In this document: positions 53,823 to 60,360 of the stretch, in pieces | How the letters are laid out: the number at the start of each line of letters is the position of its first letter | Position numbering within the stretch: the first letter of the stretch is position 1 | Assembly: GCA_029259915.1 (NCBI GenBank) | Contig: JAJDED010000051.1 | Location: forward strand, 1 to 60,360 | DNA length: 60,360 nucleotides | Direction of reading: 5' to 3' | Origin: Planctomycetota bacterium | GTDB taxonomy: Bacteria > Planctomycetota > Planctomycetia > Pirellulales > Lacipirellulaceae | Made by a program: the position numbers and the translations under genes | The notes under the pieces: generated by a model | What the model was told of the DNA's origin: nothing | Seen by the model: the letters and a program-made list of their open reading frames with translations, nothing else | The model's database searches: none

Positions 53823-55124
53823 ATGGCTAAGAAGAAACAAAGACCGGGCGGCGGGCGATATCGCGGCCGAAATAACACCACCAACAACAACAATCGGGGC
53901 TCGAACCGCTCGGGGGGAGGACGAGGCGGGAACCGCCGACGAAACTCTTACCACGACAATCGTCGGGAACCCGATTATTCCGACGGCGGCGATCCCTTGC
54001 CCTTGGTCCCCGGCTCTGGGGTGTTAGAGATGCACCCCAACGGTTACGGATTTCTCAGAGATCCCGCTACCAATTTCACGCGCGAGCGAACCGACCCCTT
54101 CGTGCCTGGAACGATGATCGAAAAGTTCGGCCTTCGCGAGGGTGTATTGGTCCACGGCATGGTACAGCACCATCGCAAACAACAAGGCCCCCGTTTGCGC
54201 GAGATCCTCGATGTTGACGGCCTAGCGCCGGAAGAGTACCCCGACATCAAGAAATTCGATCAGTTGACTCCGATCTCGCCAGAACAATGGTATCGCTTAG
54301 AGACCGGCGCGGAGCCGCTTAGCATGCGTGTGATGGATTTGCTCACCCCGCTCGGCAAAGGGCAGCGAGCACTCATTGTCGCGCCTCCACGCACCGGAAA
54401 AACGGTGTTGTTGCAACACATCAGCAACTCCGTTGCAGTTAATTATCCTGGAGTCTCCCTAGTGGTACTTCTAATTGACGAGCGACCGGAAGAAGTAACC
54501 GACATGCGCCGCGGCGTGAAAAACGGTGAAGTCTTCGCCAGCAGCCTTGATGAAGATGTCGAAAATCACGTCCGTTTGTCTCAACTGGTCGTAGCCCGTT
54601 GCCAACGTTTGTCGGAGATGGGGCACGATGTGTTTATGGTGATGGATTCGATCACACGACTGGCCCGCGCTTTTAACAAGTGGGTTGGTAACACCGGGCG
54701 CACGATGAGCGGTGGTGTGGACATCAAGGCGATGGACATTCCCAAAAAACTGTTTGCTACTGCCCGAGCCTTCGAAGAGGGTGGTTCGCTTACCATTGTC
54801 GGTACCGCGCTGATCGATACCGGAAGCCGAATGGACGAACTCATTTTCCAAGAATTCAAAGGCACCGGCAACATGGAGCTGGTACTTGATCGCAAACTTG
54901 CCGACCGGCGAGTTTGGCCTTCGATCGACATCGAGCAGTCGGGAACCCGGCGAGAAGAAAAATTGCTCTCAGCCGAAACGCTCCACGCCACAACCATGTT
55001 GCGTCGTACGCTCTCCTCGATGCATCACGTCGATGCCATGGAGCAACTCACGAGCAAACTGGGGAAATTCAAGTCGAACGACGAATTCATCATGCTCATT
55101 CAAGGGGCAAACACGATCGACTAA
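53823..55124 (+). CDS. rho: transcription termination factor Rho
   Basis: Rho is the hexameric RNA helicase that ends transcription of untranslated RNA. The N-terminal ~55 residues are an insertion-type tail rich in Asn, Gly and Arg (NNTTNNNNRGSNRSGGGRGG); the usual helix bundle is not obvious. The RNA-binding domain follows ('GVLEMHPNGYGFLRD', primary site), then the ATPase: Walker A 'APPRTGKTVLLQ', 'LLIDERPEEVTDMRR', Walker B 'VFMVMDSITRLARAFN', Q-loop 'GRTMSGGVDIKAMDIPKKLF' and R-loop region 'EEGGSLTIVGTALIDTGSRMDELIFQEFKGTGNMEL'. 433 residues. The bicyclomycin-pocket residues look normal. Followed by an inverted array that could form a hairpin terminator and then tRNA-Ser. Confidence 0.96.
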   Translation: MAKKKQRPGGGRYRGRNNTTNNNNRGSNRSGGGRGGNRRRNSYHDNRREPDYSDGGDPLPLVPGSGVLEMHPNGYGFLRDPATNFTRERTDPFVPGTMIEKFGLREGVLVHGMVQHHRKQQGPRLREILDVDGLAPEEYPDIKKFDQLTPISPEQWYRLETGAEPLSMRVMDLLTPLGKGQRALIVAPPRTGKTVLLQHISNSVAVNYPGVSLVVLLIDERPEEVTDMRRGVKNGEVFASSLDEDVENHVRLSQLVVARCQRLSEMGHDVFMVMDSITRLARAFNKWVGNTGRTMSGGVDIKAMDIPKKLFATARAFEEGGSLTIVGTALIDTGSRMDELIFQEFKGTGNMELVLDRKLADRRVWPSIDIEQSGTRREEKLLSAETLHATTMLRRTLSSMHHVDAMEQLTSKLGKFKSNDEFIMLIQGANTID

Positions 55125-55126
55125 AA

Positions 55127-55267
55127 GAATTGTGGAATGCGGATTGCGGAATCGCAATCAAAAATAGCGTTGTTCGCCGCGACACGTTCGTAGTGCAACT
55201 AGAGTGCAGCACTCTCAAATGGGTTTACTACTGTCATTCCGCATTTCGAACTCCGCAATCCGAATTT
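55127..55267. repeat. inverted array, family 'GGAATGCGGATTGCGGAAT'
   Basis: The left arm GAATTGTGGAATGCGGATTG plus CGGAATCGCAATC pairs with the right arm CATTCCGCATTTCGAACTCC plus GCAATCCGAATTT. It fills the gap between rho and the tRNA gene. Confidence 0.75.
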
Positions 55268-55271
55268 ACCT

Positions 55272-55353
55272 GGAGGGTAAGCGAATGGCTAGCGGCCTGA
55301 TTGGAATTCAGGTGCTCCGTAAGGAGTTGCGGGTTCGAGTCCCGTGCCCTCCG
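55272..55353 (+). tRNA. tRNA-Ser (anticodon GGA)
   Basis: Acceptor GGAGGGT pairs with GCCCTCC (seven pairs, last one U-G), discriminator G. The anticodon arm CCTGA-TTGGAAT-TCAGG places GGA at 34-36, reading UCC/UCU. A long variable arm (GCTCC-GTAA-GGAGT) is typical of tRNA-Ser. The T arm GCGGG-TTCGAGT-CCCGT is standard. CCA is not encoded. The integrase gene 256 bases downstream suggests its 3' end is an attachment site. Confidence 0.93.
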
Positions 55354-55360
55354 CTTTGAC
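55332..55360 (+). other. probable attachment site (attL) of an integrated element
   Basis: The 3' end of the tRNA gene, GGTTCGAGTCCCGTGCCCTC and following bases, is the usual crossover for tyrosine integrases. The matching repeat should lie at the far end of the element, beyond this window, so this is inference from position. Confidence 0.4.
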
Positions 55361-55609
55361 AACAAACGACAATCGCTGACAAACGAAGCCAACCCGTTGC
55401 ACTGCAACGGGTTTTGTCGTGCGCAGTCAGAAAACCAACGAAGGCGAAAAGTGTCAGCAAGTGTCATGCCAAGTCAATCAATGAATAAAAAAAGGACAAG
55501 CTGGAGGACAAGCGAAATGGTTACCTGAGAAAATCAGGGCACATCCGAAGGTCCCAAAAAACTTGTCCTTTCAAAAGCCAAGCATCGATGTTGCCTGACA
55601 TAATTCAGG

Positions 55610-56896
55610 TTACTCTCTCTTCAAGCTTGTCCTAGCCAAGGACAAGATTTCTGTTCGCACCATTTGTGGTAGTTTCTCCCAAAGATCAAGCAACTCTTTT
55701 CGATCGCGATCTATTTCGTCCATCGAGATCATCTCCTTACTCTCTTGCGATGTTGGTGAGATGGCTGGAAGCGAATTGACGGCGCCGCCGAGTTCCTTCA
55801 TTTCCAACTGGGTATAGGTCGCCATCGTCAAGTTGATGTCGCTATGACGAGCCAGCTTCTGTGCCAGAGCTGGTGATAAACCAGCTCTCGACAAGCTTGT
55901 GATGAAAGTTGTGCGAAGGCTGTGAAAGTCGATGACACGCTCATCCTCGTCTGCGAGGGACACGCCTGCGTCGGCAAGGTCATCGCGAAGCATCGTTGCG
56001 GCATGACGCCACCAAGAACTGCCCCAGACGCGTTGGCTCTGATTCTTCCCCAGTAAATATTCTTGGAAGGCCTCGGCCACGTCGTTCGGGAGAGGCAATC
56101 TATCGGCTTTACGATGCTTGGAATCCGCTGGTTTTACGGTGACCGTTGTTGTCTCCTCAGAAAAGTCGAAGGACGATGGCGTTAGGCTACACAGTTCCTT
56201 CCGCCGCAGGCCGGTACGTTGTGCAAGCAGATATAGCATGGCTCGATCACGACCATCGAGTCGACGGAAAATACGGTCACTCTTCATCGTTTTGGATACC
56301 AAGCCAGCAGATTCTTCAGGAGACAGTGAACGTCGTACGAGACGTCTGTCCTCAGCAACATTAAGGCATCCAAGTGCCGCCGCAGGATCTCTTTGAATTC
56401 GGTCCCGCTGAATCAGCCAGCGGCAGAACGCTCGAATTGCTGCAAGATCAGCGTTAACTGTGCGATGTGAAACCCCGTTGAGACGCCGCTCGGTAAGGTA
56501 GTGTTCGATTCGGTCGTCGGCGGATTGGAGATCTGCGAGGATTTGTAGTCGACATTCATTTACGATGTTGTTGATCAGTCGTACGGTTTCTGAGATGTGT
56601 GATTCACTGCGAATCTTAGCTTCTAAATGGTTACGGAAATCTTGTATATGTTGCTCGATGGGAGTGGATAAGTGCTTTGAAGCTGTGTCAACAATTCCTG
56701 CCTTTTCTAGTTCGACTTGGCGTGCAATGTCCGTCAACATTGCTTGTGCCGCTTGCTTGTCTTCGCAGAGAGGGATCTTGCGAATAATACCGTCGGCGTC
56801 TTGGAACTTTCCGTACCACTTCTTTACGGAGCGCTTAATCCGTTCGCCAGTTTTCGGATCCTCCCGTGTGTAGGTTTGCTTGTAGAGATGGGCCAT
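55610..56896 (-). CDS. int: tyrosine recombinase / site-specific integrase
   Basis: The 428-residue protein has an N-terminal arm domain with 'KQTYTREDPKTGERIKRSVKKWYGKFQDADG', a SAM-like core-binding domain (about 80-175), and the catalytic domain with Arg in 'AQRTGLRRKELCSL', 'SKHRKADRLPLP' (catalytic Lys region), HxxR in 'DFHSLRTTFITSL', His in 'KLARHSDINLTMATYTQLE' and the nucleophile Tyr in the same segment. It catalyses integration and excision of an element at the adjacent tRNA-Ser gene. It points toward the tRNA, the usual arrangement at an element's end. About 50 residues beyond the nucleophile form a C-terminal tail. The excisionase-like HTH gene lies 68 bases upstream on the same strand. 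Confidence 0.93.
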   Translation of the reverse strand: MAHLYKQTYTREDPKTGERIKRSVKKWYGKFQDADGIIRKIPLCEDKQAAQAMLTDIARQVELEKAGIVDTASKHLSTPIEQHIQDFRNHLEAKIRSESHISETVRLINNIVNECRLQILADLQSADDRIEHYLTERRLNGVSHRTVNADLAAIRAFCRWLIQRDRIQRDPAAALGCLNVAEDRRLVRRSLSPEESAGLVSKTMKSDRIFRRLDGRDRAMLYLLAQRTGLRRKELCSLTPSSFDFSEETTTVTVKPADSKHRKADRLPLPNDVAEAFQEYLLGKNQSQRVWGSSWWRHAATMLRDDLADAGVSLADEDERVIDFHSLRTTFITSLSRAGLSPALAQKLARHSDINLTMATYTQLEMKELGGAVNSLPAISPTSQESKEMISMDEIDRDRKELLDLWEKLPQMVRTEILSLARTSLKRE

Positions 56897-56964
56897 GGGA
56901 ATGCTGAAATAGGAGGGTTAGGCTAGCTCAGATCGGACGTTTGATCCAAGGGAATGACGAACGT

Positions 56965-57201
56965 TTAATCGACGATTGAAGGGCATCCGGCATCGATCCA
57001 CGCTTGCACCTCTTCAGCTCGCCAGCGAACATTACCGCCGAAACGAACTGGCTTTGGCAATTTGCTGGCGGAGCGTAGTCGCCAAAGCGTTCGTGTGGAG
57101 ATATTTAGGATTGCCGCCAGCTTGTTGGCGGAGAACAGGATTGGACGGTAGTCTTGCTCTTGGATTTGATTTTCTTCAGTTGTCGTTGAATGGTTTTGCA
57201 T
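56965..57201 (-). CDS. excisionase-like helix-turn-helix protein (AlpA/HTH_17 type)
   Basis: From the internal ATG at 57201 the frame gives 78 residues. 'FSANKLAAILNISTRTLWRLRSASKLPKPVRFGGNVRWRAEEVQAWIDAGCP' is a complete MerR-like winged HTH as in AlpA and excisionases. It lies just upstream of the integrase on the same strand, as excisionase or integrase regulators do. The same frame continues upstream without a stop into a truncated SpvB-like sequence (see next entry), so whether the protein starts here or as a fusion is open. No strong ribosome site precedes this ATG. Confidence 0.7.
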   Translation of the reverse strand: MQNHSTTTEENQIQEQDYRPILFSANKLAAILNISTRTLWRLRSASKLPKPVRFGGNVRWRAEEVQAWIDAGCPSIVD

Positions 57202-57765
57202 TGGTGGGTCCCGCCGCAGGGCATACGTCTCGATGTCACCGTCTGTCGACAAATGAGTCAGCTCACCTTGAAGATCGGGCAGTGCCAGATAGTAGCTCGG
57301 CGACGTGTACAACGTCGTCGCCGGGCCCCGCAGCATGCGACGGATGGTTCCCAGCTCCAGTTGCCAGCCAAAACCTACCGGTCCGTTCCGTCGCGCTTGG
57401 TGCGACGAGTAGCTGAGGTCTGCCTGCGGCGTGTGTCCGTTGATGCCTGGCGGCAATGCCAAGGGCATATTGAACTCGGCCGCCCCCTGAAACAAGTTCA
57501 CCAGCGTCTGCTGGGCCAGCTCGGCCGACAGTGTCGGGTCGTTAGGATTGGCCAGTTGCGGCAACAACGACTCGATCCCGTATGCCGGTTCCGCTGGTTC
57601 CGACGATCCTGCTCCCAACGCTTCGATGACTGCTGGTTCCTCACTCTCGGCCGTCTGCGGAACTGATTCGGTTTCCTCAGCTTCTTCCTGGGCCAGCACG
57701 CTTTGCGGCGTGCAGATGGCAGTCACCAGGCTCAGCAGAACGATTATCGCGAGAGAACGTCGCAT
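56965..57765 (-). CDS. truncated SpvB-like toxin head fused in frame to the HTH protein
   Basis: Residues 1-25 are a signal peptide (MRRSLAIIVLLSLVTAICTP then QSVLAQ). Residues ~85-185 read 'FQGAAEFNMPLALPPGINGHTPQADLSYSSHQARRNGPVGFGWQLELGTIRRML', the N-terminal domain of SpvB / TcB / Rhs-type toxins. The family continues for hundreds of residues, but here it stops at 'DIETYALRRDPP' and runs straight into the start methionine of the HTH protein (residue 189). An exported protein with a DNA-binding tail makes no functional sense, so this is probably a recombination scar: a toxin gene cut off at the edge of the integrated element. It could be a pseudogene fragment that happens to remain open. 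Confidence 0.65.
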   Translation of the reverse strand: MRRSLAIIVLLSLVTAICTPQSVLAQEEAEETESVPQTAESEEPAVIEALGAGSSEPAEPAYGIESLLPQLANPNDPTLSAELAQQTLVNLFQGAAEFNMPLALPPGINGHTPQADLSYSSHQARRNGPVGFGWQLELGTIRRMLRGPATTLYTSPSYYLALPDLQGELTHLSTDGDIETYALRRDPPMQNHSTTTEENQIQEQDYRPILFSANKLAAILNISTRTLWRLRSASKLPKPVRFGGNVRWRAEEVQAWIDAGCPSIVD

Positions 57766-57795
57766 GAGTGCAGGGAACAGAAGGCAGGACGGTTG

Positions 57796-58164
57796 TTAGT
57801 TGCGGTAGTCGCAGTCGCCTATCCAGGGGCTCACCGTGGTGGCCCGCTCACACTCATAGACCTTGTCCCAGCCGTTGCCATTGTTGAGATAGACGTATTG
57901 TTGCCAGTTCCCATCGATCCGGTTGTATTGCGAGAACATCAGATCGGTCAGCCCGTCACCGTTGACGTCAACGGTTAGCGGCACGCTGTCGTAGCCTCCC
58001 TGTTGGTTGACCGCACTACTGTGCAGCTGGGTCAACGGCAGCTCATAGATCAGGTCTGGCGGTGGCGTCTGGGCTCGGGCGGGAACGAGACAGGCCCAGG
58101 CAAACGCTGCGGCCAGGCCGGCGAGAGATAGCACAAGAGGAGTAAGAGTGTGTTTGTGTTTCAT
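57796..58164 (-). CDS. small secreted protein with one FG-GAP/VCBS-like repeat
   Basis: The start at 58164 gives a signal peptide (MKHKHTLTPLVLSLAGLAAA followed by FAWACLVPARAQ). The mature part contains one calcium-type repeat, 'LTVDVNGDGLTDLMFSQY', followed by 'WQQYVYLNNGNGWDKVYEC', as found in tandem in Tc/Rhs toxins and integrin-like propellers. One blade cannot form a propeller, so this is either a fragment or works with a partner. It lies 30 bases upstream of the SpvB-like fragment on the same strand, and in Tc B-type proteins the SpvB head and VCBS repeats occur in one chain. The frame extends to 58284 without a leader. Confidence 0.6.
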   Translation of the reverse strand: MKHKHTLTPLVLSLAGLAAAFAWACLVPARAQTPPPDLIYELPLTQLHSSAVNQQGGYDSVPLTVDVNGDGLTDLMFSQYNRIDGNWQQYVYLNNGNGWDKVYECERATTVSPWIGDCDYRN

Positions 58165-58280
58165 GGAGAAGAAGGGACGTTGCCACCATCGTATCACATC
58201 CCACGGAGATGCGCAAACCAATTGCGTGCCCGTAGTGCAACTTGCACTTCTGTCTGCCGACAGGGAGCCGCTGTTATCCA

Positions 58281-58583
58281 TCAATAATTCGAAGCCAATA
58301 GCGAGGTGATCGCCCCGCCCTCACCGTCCTCGATGTACCACAGATCTTCGTCCTTGCCGACGGATTTGCCATCGAAAACCTGCAGGTAGTCCAATCCCCC
58401 GTGCTCGACCGCTTTTTCTTGAAGAATGGTTAGACAACGGAGGTTGATTTCCTGTTGGAAAATGTCGATAGCATCCCGCGTTGCCACGAACGGTTTTTCC
58501 GGTGAAGGCTGAAACATGTTCACCGAGTCGGGGTGATCGTAGGGAATCTCTTGCCGCTTGAGTGGTGGAAGCTGCTCGCTCAT
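58281..58583 (-). CDS. unrecognised 100-residue protein
   Basis: No family recognised. The product (MSEQLPPLKRQEIPYDHPDS...) is acidic and has no signal peptide. Together with the gene 8 bases upstream it forms a two-gene unit on the integrated element; both proteins begin MSE. The arrangement next to Rhs/Tc-like fragments could suggest an immunity-type protein, but nothing in the sequence proves it. Confidence 0.5.
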   Translation of the reverse strand: MSEQLPPLKRQEIPYDHPDSVNMFQPSPEKPFVATRDAIDIFQQEINLRCLTILQEKAVEHGGLDYLQVFDGKSVGKDEDLWYIEDGEGGAITSLLASNY

Positions 58584-58591
58584 GGGTGTGA

Positions 58592-58990
58592 TTAGAACCA
58601 GGACGCCAACATGCCGCTGGTACTGCCCTGGTCCGCAATCTCTCGATCGACCAGGGCTTTGGCTTGTTGGTACTCGGCCATGTAACCGGCGTGATGCTCT
58701 CGCCGACGAAATGCCCGCTCGATCGTCGCTCGGTTGACTTCAATTAACGTCTCTCGATCGAACATGCGTTTGCCCTGACACGTGGCAATGTGCGAGTACC
58801 ACTCGCACGCGAACGGCTCGCCGTCCCGGTGAGACTGCACGGCACGCAGGGCGGACTGCGGTGTGAAGTATCCCAAGCTCTCGCAGATCATGTGACCGAT
58901 CAGGCTGCGGTACTTTTGCATGTCACTGATTGGCTTCGTCGGCTCGGCCTGGTCGAGCCGCTGCTCTTCACTAGAAAGATGTTCAGACAT
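58592..58990 (-). CDS. unrecognised 132-residue protein
   Basis: No family recognised. The product is helical, with 'YRSLIGHMICESLGYFTPQSALRAVQSHRDGEPFACEWYSHIATCQGKRMFDRETLIEVNRATIERAFRRREHHAGY'; the Cys/His residues are not arranged as a clear zinc site. Likely co-transcribed with the gene 8 bases downstream. Confidence 0.5.
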   Translation of the reverse strand: MSEHLSSEEQRLDQAEPTKPISDMQKYRSLIGHMICESLGYFTPQSALRAVQSHRDGEPFACEWYSHIATCQGKRMFDRETLIEVNRATIERAFRRREHHAGYMAEYQQAKALVDREIADQGSTSGMLASWF

Positions 58991-59105
58991 AGGCAGGCAA
59001 TGGTGCCACTATTGGCCTCGTGCCACAAGAATTGCGAAGCGTTTTTCGTTGTCGATTGACGTGACGTGTGGCATGCTGGCACGCTAGATTGTTCGCCAAA
59101 CCATC

Positions 59106-59474
59106 ATGTGGTCACTTGAGACGCTCGCAGCCATTAACGCAGAAATCGAGACCGAAGCCAGGCGGCAGAATCTTGAACCGTATCATCCCAGCGGTCCCGA
59201 GGAAGTGGAAGCGATGGAGTCGTTCCCCTTTCCCAGTCTCGGCGACATTCCCGACGACTGGGAAGAGACCGAGAGTTTTTGGGTCGATCACACGGGATGG
59301 GGCAAAGCGTCCGAACCGGCATTGACGATCGATCAATTCCGCTCGCTGCTTTACGATCACGTCGCCGACAATCCGGATGATGCTTACGCGATCACCGAGG
59401 AGGGACCGTTTCAGCTCGTTGTCTCTGCCCTGCGTCGGGTTCGCTCCGACGTGGCTGACACGCTCAACAGCTAG
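59106..59474 (+). CDS. unrecognised acidic 122-residue protein
   Basis: No family recognised. The protein is strongly acidic in the first half (EEVEAMESFPFPSLGDIPDDWEETESFWVDH) and ends in a helical segment (LTIDQFRSLLYDHVADNPDDAYAITEEGPFQLVVSALRRV). Such acidic small proteins on mobile elements are often partners or inhibitors, but that is speculation. It is convergent with the NYN gene, the two stops being 3 bases apart. Confidence 0.5.
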   Translation: MWSLETLAAINAEIETEARRQNLEPYHPSGPEEVEAMESFPFPSLGDIPDDWEETESFWVDHTGWGKASEPALTIDQFRSLLYDHVADNPDDAYAITEEGPFQLVVSALRRVRSDVADTLNS

Positions 59475-59476
59475 AG

Positions 59477-60094
59477 CTAGCGATAGTCACGCGGATCAAT
59501 GCAACGATCGTAAGTTGCCTTGTCGAGCGGGCACCAATCAGTTCGATCAATGCCGCGTCGATAAGTTCGCGTGGGGCTGTCGGGAAACGCACTGGCAACC
59601 TTGATCCAACGCTGCTGATAGCCCACCAAGGCACGTATGAGGTCAGCCAATTCTGACAAGTCCTGGTCCTGGCTGAAAATCAACGCTACGTCGTACTCGT
59701 TTTTGTGAGCAAGATCGAGAACATCGAGAGCCAACCGAACGTCGATCCCCTTTTCTTCACCAGTAAGAACCGTGTGCTGTGATCCATCCGGCAGGGTGAT
59801 TGATTTATTCCGGTACACGAGCGGGCGACTGTAGACGGTGACACCACGACGACCCATCATGGCGAGTTTGTTGTGCCAGAACGTGTGCCAGTACGCATTG
59901 TCGGTGGCGTCTGGCACACCCGTGTAGAAGTAGACGTTCGTTAGTGCCCAGCCTTGTTGCACGCAGACAGCTTTAGCAAGTTTCTGCACATCATAGTTTG
60001 GGTAGTTGTACCCGAACGCCTGCCGTGCTGTGTGGAAGAGATTCTGGCCGTCGATGAACGCGATGGTTCGTTTGATGGTGGGTTCGTGTGGCAT
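59477..60094 (-). CDS. NYN-domain (PIN-like) putative ribonuclease
   Basis: The start at 60094 (MPHEPTIKRTIAFIDGQNLFH) places the first NYN strand and catalytic Asp near the N-terminus. Other acidic motifs follow in order: 'GEEKGIDVRLALDVLDLA' and 'DVALIFSQDQDLSEL', the signature of NYN/LabA proteins, metal-dependent nucleases of the PIN superfamily. 205 residues. The frame extends 36 codons further upstream without meaning. On a mobile element such a nuclease may act in RNA processing or defence. The target is unknown. Confidence 0.8.
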   Translation of the reverse strand: MPHEPTIKRTIAFIDGQNLFHTARQAFGYNYPNYDVQKLAKAVCVQQGWALTNVYFYTGVPDATDNAYWHTFWHNKLAMMGRRGVTVYSRPLVYRNKSITLPDGSQHTVLTGEEKGIDVRLALDVLDLAHKNEYDVALIFSQDQDLSELADLIRALVGYQQRWIKVASAFPDSPTRTYRRGIDRTDWCPLDKATYDRCIDPRDYR

Positions 60095-60315
60095 CCGTGC
60101 CGTCCGATCAAAAAAATAACCCCGCCCGAGGCCGCCGAAGCGGTGAGTCAGACGGGGAAGAAGTGTTAGTACAAGTATCGGCCAGGAGGCGGCAAAAGTC
60201 AAGAGATTCAGTCATCATTCCAGGGCTACCGAAAAAATGAACTTAGCCCGAGGAGGCTGCGTAGGGATTGTGTAACGGATACCGATTTACTCTTGTTTTC
60301 ACGGAGGTTTTGCTT

Positions 60316-60360
60316 GTGAATGCCGCTCACGCGGGGAATTTGCTCAGCCAGTTGCAGCAG
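60316..60360 (+). CDS. start of an unidentified gene (partial at window edge)
   Basis: GTG at 60316 is preceded by CGGAGG with a 7-8-base spacer and opens a frame (MNAAHAGNLLSQLQQ) that runs to the window edge. The strong ribosome site is the main evidence. Too short to identify. Confidence 0.4.
   Translation, partial: MNAAHAGNLLSQLQQ

Noticed and set aside
55332..55609. Second tRNA or a repeated tRNA end marking a complete small element
   Set aside because: No second copy of the tRNA 3' end was seen within the window; the right border must lie beyond it.

Overview
The window looks like chromosomal DNA from a planctomycete, most likely of the Pirellula/Blastopirellula type. The evidence is a secreted protein with the 'FEMLESRQLLAAD' leader typical of the group, dockerin-like DGD repeats with a PEP-CTERM tail, a DUF1559 pseudopilin-like protein, a divergent DnaA, a second EF-G-like protein, an AroD-AroE fusion, and a scattered gene order in which his, aro and met genes are spread rather than collected in operons. 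This assignment is inference from gene content only.

Layout. 1-8 kb: the 3' end of an IS256-type transposase running into a small membrane-protein gene, a lipoprotein hydrolase, csrA behind a good sigma-54-type promoter, an esterase and several unrecognised genes. 8-12 kb: an EF-G paralogue, hisA and hisH. 12-16 kb: an OmpA-type lipoprotein between two inverted copies of a MITE-like element, then a secreted M23 peptidase. 16-25.5 kb: a leftward run with prepilin peptidase, aroK, aroDE, mutL, an NtrC-type regulator and dnaA. 26-34 kb: an acetyltransferase, a THUMP-like methyltransferase, a compact TIM barrel / UbiA / TIM barrel operon that recalls ebo clusters, an exported MsrA-MsrB fusion and a TetR regulator. 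34.8-40 kb: metH and a secreted endonuclease/phosphatase-fold protein. 40-45 kb: a BlaI-BlaR1-like pair with a duplicated operator, bracketed by two ~300-bp direct repeats. 45-49.9 kb: pnp, rpsO, and aroF (DAHP synthase) preceded by what reads as a classical attenuator: a 26-codon leader peptide rich in Tyr/Phe/Trp, then an intrinsic terminator. 49.9-55.4 kb: a DUF1559 protein, a thioredoxin-YHS protein, rho and tRNA-Ser(GGA). 55.4 kb to the end: what appears to be the left part of an integrated element, with a tyrosine integrase, a predicted excisionase-like HTH gene fused in frame to a truncated SpvB-like toxin head, and small unknown genes.

The shikimate pathway is well represented: aroF for the first step, aroDE and aroK for the middle. 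The aroF leader gives a direct route for aromatic amino-acid supply to control entry into the pathway. CsrA, an NtrC-type activator and Rho supply global regulation.

A second theme is the intergenic DNA. Almost every gap contains a pair of inverted arrays built from short degenerate oligomers, in at least ten sequence families, plus MITE-like and longer dispersed repeats. Some arrays run into genes and supply their last codons and stop. The two points most worth following are the aroF attenuator and the BlaI/M56 sensor locus with its novel ectodomain; the array families are the broadest unexplained feature.
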